From Pseudomonadota bacterium (lineage in GTDB: Bacteria; Pseudomonadota; Gammaproteobacteria; Burkholderiales; SG8-39), in assembly GCA_021847125.1 (NCBI GenBank), contig JAJZUK010000010.1:1-10575 (forward strand): a stretch of DNA of 10,575 bases, in the 5' to 3' direction. Each line of letters begins with the position of its first letter. Position 1 is the stretch's first letter. Shown in pieces: positions 1-5,695 of this stretch. The translations under genes and the position numbers were made by a program. The notes below the pieces were generated by a model. The model saw only the letters and a program-made list of their open reading frames with translations. It ran no database searches and was not told the origin of the DNA.

Positions 1-2
1 CG

Positions 3-1811
3 CGAAAATGTATCCTCGAGGACCTCCAGGCGCAGCGGCTGCTGGTGTCGGAAAAACCGTACAAGCTGCGCGTGCCGCGCTCGGGCCGTACCGGCGTGAT
101 CGTGGAACCCATGCTGACCGACCAGTGGTTCGTCAAGATGGAGGGCCTGGCGCAGCGCGGCCTGCAGGCGGTGGCCGAGGGCGAGGTCAAGTTCTACCCC
201 GAGCACTGGAGCACGACCTACAACCACTGGCTGGAAAACATCCAGGACTGGTGCATCTCGCGCCAACTCTGGTGGGGCCACCAGATTCCGTGCTGGTATG
301 ACGGCGCGGGCAACGCCTATGTCGCACGCAGCGAAGACGAGGCCAGGACGCAGGCCGCGGCCAAGGGCCATACCGGCGCACTCAGGCGCGACGAGGACGT
401 GCTCGACACCTGGTTCTCCTCGGCGCTGGTGCCGTTCACCTCGCTCGGCTGGCCGGAGAAAACGCCCGACCTCGACGCCTTCCTGCCGTCCTCCGTGCTG
501 GTCACCGGCTTCGACATCATTTTCTTCTGGGTCGCGCGCATGGTCATGATGACCCTGCACTTCACCGGCAAGGTTCCGTTCCGCCATGTCTACATCAACG
601 CCCTGGTGCGCGACGCCGAGGGCCAGAAAATGTCGAAGTCCAAGGGCAATACCCTGGACCCGCTGGATCTGATCGACGGCGTGAGCTTCGATACCCTGCT
701 CGCAAAATCGACGCAGGGCCTGATGCTCGCAAGCCACAAGCAGAAGGTCGAGAAATACGTGCGCAAGAATTATGCGAACGGCATCCCCGCGTTCGGCGCC
801 GACGCGCTGCGCTTCACTTTCGCCTCGCTCGCGAGCTTTGCGCGCACGCTCAACTTCGACCTCGGCCGCTGCGAGGGCTACCGCAATTTCTGCAACAAGC
901 TGTGGAACGCGACGCGCTTCGTGCTCATGAATACCGAAGGCAAGGACTGCGGCGCGGACGAGTCGCTGCCGCTCGCGCCCTCGGTCATGGACCGCTGGAT
1001 CGTGAGCCGGCTGCAGCGCGCGGAAGCCGAGGTGTGCGCGGGCTTCGACAGCTATCGCTTCGACCTCGCCGCGCGCGCGCTGTACGAATTCGTCTGGGAC
1101 GAGTACTGCGACTGGTATCTCGAGCTGGCCAAGGTGCAGCTGAGCCAAGGTGAAATGCGTGGCAACGTAGCCGAGCGGCGCGCCACGCGGCGCACGCTGG
1201 TGCGCGTGCTCGAGGCGGTGCTGCGGCTCGCGCATCCGGTCATCCCGTTCATCACCGAAGAGCTGTGGCAAAGAGTCGCCCCGCTTGCGGGACGCAGCGG
1301 CGCAAGCATCCTGCTCGCGCCCTATCCGCAATCGAAAATCGAGCGCATCGACGCCGCGGCCGAAGCCGAGGTCGCCGTATTGAAGGAGCTGGTCGGCGCC
1401 TGCCGCAACCTGCGCGGCGAAATGAACATCTCCCCGGCGCAGCGCATTCCCCTGCTCGCCAGCGGCGACCAGGCCAGGCTGGAGGCGCTCTCGCCGTATA
1501 TCAAGATATTGGCGCGGCTGTCCGAGGTCGGCGTCGTCGACGCCCTGCCTGCGGCCGACGCTCCGGTCGCGGTGGTCGGCGACTGTCGGCTGATGCTCAA
1601 GATCGAAATCGACAAGGCGGCAGAACGCGAGCGCCTGCAAAAGGAAATCGCGCGGCTGGAGGGGGAGATCGCCAAGGCAAAGGGCAAGCTCGCCAACGCC
1701 GGATTCGTCGCCCGCGCCCCGGCGCAGGTGGTGGCGCAGGAGCAGGAACGCCTGGCCGCCTTCGGCACCACGCTGGAAAACCTGAAACCGCAACTCGCGA
1801 AGCTCGGCTGA
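3..1811 (+). CDS. valS: Valyl-tRNA synthetase, C-terminal part (5' end outside window)
   Basis: Class I aminoacyl-tRNA synthetase that charges tRNA-Val with valine in the cytoplasm. The frame is open from base 3 without a start, so about 602 C-terminal residues are present (the family usually has about 900-950). The HIGH motif lies upstream, outside the window. Visible landmarks are the editing-to-catalytic domain stretch [12 protein letters not shown] near the start, [17 protein letters not shown], the KMSKS loop at 627-641 followed by GN and later GADALRF, the anticodon-binding domain ([10 protein letters not shown], then [17 protein letters not shown]), and a charged C-terminal coiled coil ([17 protein letters not shown]) typical of ValS. 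The internal GTG at 45 is not the true start, because homology continues upstream of it ([11 protein letters not shown]). Nothing looks broken. It converges on the gene ending at 1840, with 28 bases between them. The identification is secure. Confidence 0.97.
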   Translation, partial: RKCILEDLQAQRLLVSEKPYKLRVPRSGRTGVIVEPMLTDQWFVKMEGLAQRGLQAVAEGEVKFYPEHWSTTYNHWLENIQDWCISRQLWWGHQIPCWYDGAGNAYVARSEDEARTQAAAKGHTGALRRDEDVLDTWFSSALVPFTSLGWPEKTPDLDAFLPSSVLVTGFDIIFFWVARMVMMTLHFTGKVPFRHVYINALVRDAEGQKMSKSKGNTLDPLDLIDGVSFDTLLAKSTQGLMLASHKQKVEKYVRKNYANGIPAFGADALRFTFASLASFARTLNFDLGRCEGYRNFCNKLWNATRFVLMNTEGKDCGADESLPLAPSVMDRWIVSRLQRAEAEVCAGFDSYRFDLAARALYEFVWDEYCDWYLELAKVQLSQGEMRGNVAERRATRRTLVRVLEAVLRLAHPVIPFITEELWQRVAPLAGRSGASILLAPYPQSKIERIDAAAEAEVAVLKELVGACRNLRGEMNISPAQRIPLLASGDQARLEALSPYIKILARLSEVGVVDALPAADAPVAVVGDCRLMLKIEIDKAAERERLQKEIARLEGEIAKAKGKLANAGFVARAPAQVVAQEQERLAAFGTTLENLKPQLAKLG

Positions 1812-1825
1812 GACGCCCGCGCGCG

Positions 1826-1850
1826 GCGCGCGCTGCGGTTCAGCGCGCGT
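1826..1850 (+). terminator. Possible weak terminator hairpin after valS
   Basis: GCGCGCGCTG pairs with CAGCGCGCGT (nine Watson-Crick pairs plus one G-T) around the loop CGGTT. It starts 15 bases after the valS stop and runs over the stop codon of the convergent gene. The downstream tract CTTCCTT is only moderately T-rich, so termination efficiency is doubtful. The hairpin may serve mainly to end or protect the valS mRNA. Confidence 0.4.
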
Positions 1851-2751
1851 CTTCCTTGCCGCCCACGGTCAAGGCCAGCGCCGTGCGTATGGCCTCCGGC
1901 GCCTTCATGATGTTCATGAAGCTGTTCGCGCCCATCATGGAAAGATCGGGGAAGGAAATGGCGATGCGGAAGCGCGCGTACTGGGCATAGACCTTGTTGC
2001 CCGAGACCAGGATGTCGTAGGGCAAATGCGCGGTGGACTTCACATCCTTGAAGTCGATCTCGCTCATGATGTACTTGTCGTCCATGTACTTGTTGTCGCC
2101 TTCGCCCTTCATCGCCACTCCGAACAGCGTCTCCTTCTTGCCGGCGAGGTCGACGCGATAGACCTTGGTTACGCCCTGTTTGCCTGCAGCCAGCCCCGCC
2201 TCGACCGCTTTCAGCGCTTCCTCGTAGCTGGCGTAGGTCGCGAGCGTGTTCGGCTCGTTGAAATACTCCATGCCGAAGGCGTAGTGATACTTGCGCAGCT
2301 TGGCCGGAGTGAGGCCGTCGGCGCCGAAATCCTCCACCTTGCCCAGAGCGGCTTGCAGCTTCGCCGCAGTATCCTTGAGATCGCCCGCCATGCGGTAGGC
2401 GTTGGCGACATAGACCGGGTTGGTGTAGGACACCTGGACCTGGTCCTTGACCTTGGTCAGCGCGACGCGCATCACAGCGCCGAAACCACCCAATTCGGTC
2501 TTGGCCGCGGTGCTGCGCAGTTCGTCGTTGGTGACGCCGATCACGGTGGCGCCGGCATAAGGCGAGTAGCTGCCAGCCACGGTAAAACCGGCTGCCGTGA
2601 GCGCCGCTTTGGTGGTTTCCACTTTCTGCGCCAGGTCGCCCGGCCCCCTGGAAGCCAGGACAAACGGTTTCAGGACAGCGTCCTGGGCAAGGGCAAGCGT
2701 GGCGCACAGCGCCAGAGCAACTGCGCCCAGGGTTCTACGAATGACGGACAT
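1840..2751 (-). CDS. Secreted protein of unknown function with a DUF302-like stretch
   Basis: I do not recognise a named family with confidence. The 303-residue product starts with a clear Sec signal peptide: basic MSVIRR, then a hydrophobic core, then cleavage after ALA at about residue 22. No proper lipobox is present, so the mature protein should be free in the periplasm or exported. Residues of about 40-115 (KVETTKAALTAAGFTVAGSY, then GATVIGV, then VRVAL and VQVSYTNP) have the strand-helix pattern of DUF302 domains. This is a visual resemblance only. The C-terminal half is rich in charged and aromatic residues, has no cysteine in the mature part and no membrane helix. The ATG start is supported by an excellent Shine-Dalgarno (GGGAGGAG, about 4 bases before the ATG). 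The gene lies just downstream of the FadL-type gene, on the same strand, but behind its terminator. It could be an accessory periplasmic factor of that channel, which is inference. Confidence 0.85.
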   Translation of the reverse strand: MSVIRRTLGAVALALCATLALAQDAVLKPFVLASRGPGDLAQKVETTKAALTAAGFTVAGSYSPYAGATVIGVTNDELRSTAAKTELGGFGAVMRVALTKVKDQVQVSYTNPVYVANAYRMAGDLKDTAAKLQAALGKVEDFGADGLTPAKLRKYHYAFGMEYFNEPNTLATYASYEEALKAVEAGLAAGKQGVTKVYRVDLAGKKETLFGVAMKGEGDNKYMDDKYIMSEIDFKDVKSTAHLPYDILVSGNKVYAQYARFRIAISFPDLSMMGANSFMNIMKAPEAIRTALALTVGGKEDAR

Positions 2752-2791
2752 GTTTCTCCTCCCGGTTGAGTCTGTGATTTTTCTGATTTCG

Positions 2792-2827
2792 AAAAAAAAG
2801 GCTGAAGGCGACGTCGCCCTCAGCCTT
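2792..2827 (-). terminator. Rho-independent terminator of the FadL-type gene
   Basis: Read on the minus strand, GGCTGA pairs with TCAGCC, followed after one mismatch by GGCG with CGCC around the loop ACGT, and the hairpin is followed by a run of eight T. It begins about 33 bases after the stop codon of the FadL-type gene. The geometry is that of a classical intrinsic terminator acting leftward. Only 40 bases separate its T-run from the start codon of the next gene. Confidence 0.9.
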
Positions 2828-2859
2828 CGTTCGGTCGCGGTCTTCCCGGCCGACGGCGC

Positions 2860-4260
2860 TTACTTCAGCTTCATGCTGTAAGCGATGCCGAGGGAGTTCT
2901 GGTACATCGTGAGCGTTTCTGTGCCGCCAACGCCAAGCAGTGACGTCACCGATGGGCCCGTCACCGAGTTCTTAAAGGCGTGCATGTAGGAGACGGTCAG
3001 TTCGTCCTTGTTGGCCAGCGTCCAAGTGGTGCCCAGCGTCAAATGCTGTTCCACCACGCCGGGAGCGATAATGTTGAAAGTCACGTCGTTCAAGCTATCG
3101 CCACGCACCGGCGACTTCCCATAGTTGTAACCGGCGCGCAGGATCAGGTCCTTGTTGTACTCGTATTCCACGCCCAGCTTGAAAACTGTCTGGTCGCGCC
3201 AGGCGAAGCCGGAACCGTTCGACTCACCCAGGCGGTTGGGGGTCACGGGGAAACCAGTCGTCGCCATGCTGGCAAGGCTGTTGGAAACGCCATTGGCAAC
3301 CGACCGGATCTTGCTGTAGTTGATCTGCTGGATATCGAATGCTAGGGTCGTTTTGGGCGTGGCCTTCACCGCAATGCCGACGTTGTAGTTCTCCGGAATG
3401 TCGAAGCCGCCCGCTTCGGCGAACAGGCCTTTGTACTTATCGAACGCGCTCATACGCATTTTGCTCGAATAAGCGGCCCCCAAGCTCACGGTGTCGGAGA
3501 CCTTGCCGAACCAGCCGATACGCACACCCCAGCCGGTCGAACTATCGTAGCCATTGTTGGTCACGTTGCCCTGGCTGCTGGTAAAAGTTCCCGCTGGCGC
3601 TGGGCCGGGACCGTCCATGTCGAGAGTCTCACCAAAAGCTTGTAGCCCATCGACCTTGAAACGCTGGTAGCCGAACAGGGGCGAAATGCCAAAAGAGTGG
3701 TTGGCATTTACTTTATAAGCGAACGTCGGTGCGATGATCAATTGCGTAAGATCCACGCCCAGCTTGCCGCAGCCGAAAAGCATATTTGACGGCGCACCGG
3801 CACAAGACGGCGCAAAAGCACGCGCGCCGGCCCCGCCAGCCAAGGTGCCATTCAAATCGGTGTTCATGCCACCGTTGCCATACACAGTCACGCCAGCCGA
3901 CATGTTCCAGCCCAGCATCTTGTTGTAGCCGAACTCAGGAATGAGGAAGTAGTTGCTGTCGCTGTCGACGCGGCCGTCGTACTGTCCAGTGGGGGAGAAC
4001 GGACCGTTACTCCCCTGCCGCGAAGCCGACCGCCTCGGGCTGAACAGATCTACGCCAATATCCATGCGGTTGCCTGCCCATACCATGGTCGCCGGGTTGT
4101 TTGCGCCACCGAAGGTGTCGCCGGTCACCGCCGTCGAGGCGCCACCCATGCCCTTGGCCTTCATGCCATAGCCGTGGGCAAAATACCCGTCCGTTGCCAG
4201 CGCAACGGATGGGATTGCAAACACGGCCAACAGCGCCGATGCCAGTATTGTGCGTTTCAT
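2860..4260 (-). CDS. FadL/OmpP1/TodX-family outer-membrane channel
   Basis: Predicted outer-membrane beta-barrel for uptake of hydrophobic compounds, 466 residues, within the usual range of the family. I chose the ATG at 4260 because it begins a signal peptide (MKRTILAS, hydrophobic core, cleavage after VALA at about residue 22) and has AAGGGGA about 6 bases upstream. The longer open frame to 4359 adds an N-terminus that lacks signal-peptide features. The mature N-terminus TDGYFAHGYGMKAKGMGGAS followed by GANNPATMVWAG matches the FadL plug region with its NPA motif. The rest alternates short polar loops and amphipathic strands (for example LGAAYSSKMRMS, LRAGYNYGKSPV, LTLGTTWTLANKDELTVSYM). 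The chain ends in KLK, not the aromatic residue common for barrel proteins. Two cysteines flank a short segment (CAGAPSNMLFGC). Base composition is visibly less GC-rich than the neighbours. Substrate is unknown: fatty acids or hydrocarbons in the family, a hydrophobic sulfur species here by context only. Confidence 0.93.
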   Translation of the reverse strand: MKRTILASALLAVFAIPSVALATDGYFAHGYGMKAKGMGGASTAVTGDTFGGANNPATMVWAGNRMDIGVDLFSPRRSASRQGSNGPFSPTGQYDGRVDSDSNYFLIPEFGYNKMLGWNMSAGVTVYGNGGMNTDLNGTLAGGAGARAFAPSCAGAPSNMLFGCGKLGVDLTQLIIAPTFAYKVNANHSFGISPLFGYQRFKVDGLQAFGETLDMDGPGPAPAGTFTSSQGNVTNNGYDSSTGWGVRIGWFGKVSDTVSLGAAYSSKMRMSAFDKYKGLFAEAGGFDIPENYNVGIAVKATPKTTLAFDIQQINYSKIRSVANGVSNSLASMATTGFPVTPNRLGESNGSGFAWRDQTVFKLGVEYEYNKDLILRAGYNYGKSPVRGDSLNDVTFNIIAPGVVEQHLTLGTTWTLANKDELTVSYMHAFKNSVTGPSVTSLLGVGGTETLTMYQNSLGIAYSMKLK

Positions 4261-4351
4261 TTGATTCCCCTTTCTTTCTAGTCGTAGTGAGCGTGGCCCT
4301 GGATGCCGTGCGGGGCGTATTGCCTGCCCGGCAGAGTCAAGCAGAGTCTTC

Positions 4352-4969
4352 TTATACAAACAGTGTTACGTCGGACTCCCGCGCCATCGGCAGGAAGTGA
4401 GCGGCGCCGCAGTATTCCTTCACCTCGGGAATGAAATCCTCCCGGGTGAAGCCGAACAGGTCGACCGTCATCTGGCAACCGAGCATTTCCACGCCGGCCT
4501 CCAGGCACAACGAGCGCAATTCGGAAATGTCGGCCACACCCCTGTTGCTCATCGTTTGCCGCATCAGGGTGCTCGCGAACGCCTCGAATCCGGGTACGCC
4601 GGCCTGGATCAGGTTGGGGATGTTCCAGTTGATGCCCTTGAACCAGTCCGGGCCGAAGGGCATTTTCATCGGCATGCCCGGATTGCCGAGCGGGCTGATC
4701 TTGAGATCCGAGATGTCCTTCTTCAGCAGCTGCAGGCCGTAGAACGTAAAGAATATCGACACGTTCCATCCCAGCGCCGCCGCGGTCGAAGCCAGGATGA
4801 AGGGGGGATAGGCCCAGTCCAGCGTGCCCTTGGTGGCGATAATGGTCATCGAAGGCGTCTTGTTCGCCTTCATTTCCGCCAGTTTTTCTTCGATTTTCTG
4901 CGGCAGAATTTCGTCCAGGCGTTGCCGGACGATTTGCTCTATCAGAGCGACATCAGGTGTAGCACCCAT
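4352..4969 (-). CDS. dsrE2: DsrE2-family (DsrE/DsrF/DrsH-like) sulfur-relay protein
   Basis: A 205-residue member of the DrsE_2 family, which acts with TusA in cytoplasmic sulfur transfer during sulfur oxidation. The ATG at 4969 is preferred over upstream starts because GGAGGGGAAA directly precedes it and homology begins there. Residues 1-37 form a charged, probably helical N-terminus (VALIEQIVRQRLDEIL). Residues 41-85 hold the family signature: MTIIATKGTLDWAYPPFILA, then ALGWNVSIFFTFYGLQLLKK. After a Met/Pro-rich loop (GNPGMPMKMPFGPDW), the C-terminal part LCLEAGVEMLGCQMTVDLFG carries Cys155 and Cys165, with Cys187 further on. Cys165 is the likely persulfide-carrying residue. It lies downstream of tusA (233-base gap with its own candidate promoter) and upstream of the FadL-type gene (91-base gap). 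No rhodanese gene accompanies it here, unlike the rhd-tusA-dsrE2 arrangement known from Allochromatium vinosum. Confidence 0.9.
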   Translation of the reverse strand: MGATPDVALIEQIVRQRLDEILPQKIEEKLAEMKANKTPSMTIIATKGTLDWAYPPFILASTAAALGWNVSIFFTFYGLQLLKKDISDLKISPLGNPGMPMKMPFGPDWFKGINWNIPNLIQAGVPGFEAFASTLMRQTMSNRGVADISELRSLCLEAGVEMLGCQMTVDLFGFTREDFIPEVKEYCGAAHFLPMARESDVTLFV

Positions 4970-5069
4970 TTTCCCCTCCAGTGTCGGTCCCCGTCGGCGA
5001 CGCGCCGCAGCGGACTCTTGTTCGATTGGCGGCAATCATGCCCGAATATTCCGACCCAGCTCCACCGGA

Positions 5070-5098
5070 ATTATCTTATTGCGCAATAGCTTTGCTTG
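5070..5098 (-). promoter_or_regulatory. Candidate dsrE2 promoter overlapped by a palindrome
   Basis: On the minus strand a good -10 (GATAAT, 5070-5075) stands about 100 bases before the dsrE2 start codon. The -35 at 17 bases' distance (CAAGCA, 5093-5098) is poor, as expected for an activator-dependent or regulated promoter. The perfect 12-base palindrome TATTGCGCAATA occupies 5077-5088, inside the spacer, a classical place for a repressor or MerR-type regulator. Prediction by eye only. Confidence 0.45.
5077..5088. promoter_or_regulatory. Perfect palindrome TATTGCGCAATA, candidate operator
   Basis: Twelve bases with no mismatch and no spacer, AT-flanked in an otherwise very GC-rich region, lying one base upstream of the putative dsrE2 -10 element. 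I cannot assign a regulator family from the motif. A dimeric helix-turn-helix protein is the natural reading. Confidence 0.45.
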
Positions 5099-5147
5099 AT
5101 CCCCCCGGCTACGCGCGCCGCAACGCTCGCGCCCAGCATAGCAGTTC

Positions 5148-5175
5148 CGCGGCCGGGCGCAAGCGCCGCGCCGCG
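5148..5175 (-). terminator. GC-rich stem-loop downstream of tusA
   Basis: CGCGGC pairs with GCCGCG, then after a 2x2 internal loop GGCG pairs with CGCC around the loop CAAG. It starts 28 bases after the tusA stop. No T-run follows on the minus strand, so it is not a canonical intrinsic terminator. It may protect the short tusA transcript or attenuate read-through into dsrE2. Confidence 0.3.
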
Positions 5176-5202
5176 AGCCCTGCTTACGCGCGGCAGCGCC
5201 GC

Positions 5203-5430
5203 TTACTTCCGCTTCAGGAAGAACGTGAACTCGTTGCTGGCCTCGGTCTGCTGCAGCAGCTCGTTGCCGGTCTGCTTGCAAAACGCCGCAAAATCCTTGA
5301 CCGAACCGACATCGGTCGAAACGATGCGCAGCACCTGGCCGCTTTGCATCTCGGTCAGCGCTTTTTTCGCGCGCAATATCGGCAGCGGGCAGTTCAAGCC
5401 GCGCGCATCCAGGTCTTTGTCGAAATTCAT
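5203..5430 (-). CDS. tusA: TusA-family sulfur carrier protein
   Basis: Small cytoplasmic sulfur carrier (75 residues, the normal size of the family) that holds sulfur as a persulfide on the cysteine of its CPxP motif. In sulfur oxidisers it hands sulfur to DsrE-type proteins. In other bacteria the same fold serves tRNA thiolation and molybdenum-cofactor enzymes. The motif is seen as LDARGLNCPLPILRAKKAL with the active cysteine at residue 14. The typical second half follows (GQVLRIVSTDVGSVKDFAAF, then CKQTGNELL), ending in FTFFLKRK. The ATG at 5430 is chosen over a longer frame because homology begins there and AAGGAG lies 9 bases upstream. Proximity to dsrE2 and to the dsrP-dsrN genes favours a role in sulfur oxidation over tRNA modification. 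Confidence 0.95.
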   Translation of the reverse strand: MNFDKDLDARGLNCPLPILRAKKALTEMQSGQVLRIVSTDVGSVKDFAAFCKQTGNELLQQTEASNEFTFFLKRK

Positions 5431-5473
5431 GATCCTTGGCTCCTTGTGATTGGTTGATCTATCGCACATTGCT

Positions 5474-5502
5474 ATTGTAACCAAGCCGGGTGCCGCTGAC
5501 AC
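5474..5502 (-). promoter_or_regulatory. Sigma70-type promoter of tusA
   Basis: On the minus strand GTGTCA (5497-5502, four of six consensus bases) and TACAAT (5474-5479, five of six) are separated by exactly 17 bases. Transcription would start near 5467, giving a leader of about 37 bases that holds the AAGGAG ribosome-binding site. This is the best sigma70-like promoter I see in the window. Confidence 0.6.
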
Positions 5503-5504
5503 GC

Positions 5505-5532
5505 CTGCGGCGAAGCGCCGGCTTCGCCGCAG
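5505..5532. repeat. Perfect 11-bp inverted repeat next to the tusA promoter
   Basis: CTGCGGCGAAG and CTTCGCCGCAG are exact reverse complements around the six-base spacer CGCCGG. The repeat lies between divergent genes and only two bases upstream of the tusA -35 element, so it is not positioned as a terminator for either gene. It could be a regulator-binding dyad, a cruciform, or a genome-wide REP-like element. Confidence 0.7.
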
Positions 5533-5575
5533 CTGCGCGCCTTACCGGCCGTGGTAGTATTTCTTCATTTAATGT

Positions 5576-5596
5576 CCGTAACCGAGCTGGTTACGG
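5576..5596. promoter_or_regulatory. Inverted repeat CCGTAACC-N5-GGTTACGG upstream of the kinase gene
   Basis: An exact 8+8 dyad with the spacer GAGCT, centred about 110 bases before the kinase start. A T-rich stretch with a TTTAAT hexamer (5568-5573) abuts it on the left and could be a -10 element, though no convincing -35 is found at standard distance. A dyad of this size with a short spacer is typical of an operator for a dimeric regulator. The regulator is unknown; autoregulation by the adjacent NarL-type protein is possible. Confidence 0.45.
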
Positions 5597-5695
5597 GTCT
5601 GAATCAGGGGAGCACGCGCGGGGCACCCCCGTATTCTCGCTGACTTTTAGGAAACAGCGCCGGTGAGCCGTGCTGCCGGCGCAAGCGGAGCCTTT

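Noticed and set aside
3..50. Possible frameshift or new start at the beginning of the window
   Set aside because: The ValS frame is open and family-like from base 3, so the apparent GTG start at 45 is just an internal codon of a truncated gene.
1322..2707. Long minus-strand open frame of 461 codons
   Set aside because: It spans the 3' end of valS in antisense and overlaps the signal-peptide protein in another frame. It has no ribosome-binding site, its composition is Arg/Ala/Ser-rich, and it is a high-GC shadow.
2026..2769. Plus-strand open frame of 247 codons
   Set aside because: Exact antisense of the secreted protein, which has its own signal peptide and strong ribosome-binding site. Composition is typical of a reverse-strand shadow.
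4261..4351. TTGACT hexamer as a -35 of a FadL-gene promoter
   Set aside because: No acceptable -10 is found 16-18 bases downstream, so I do not call a promoter; co-transcription with dsrE2 is as likely.
4261..4359. Extended N-terminus of the FadL-type protein
   Set aside because: The extra 33 residues lack signal-peptide character, while MKRTILAS at 4260 starts a normal signal peptide with a good ribosome-binding site.
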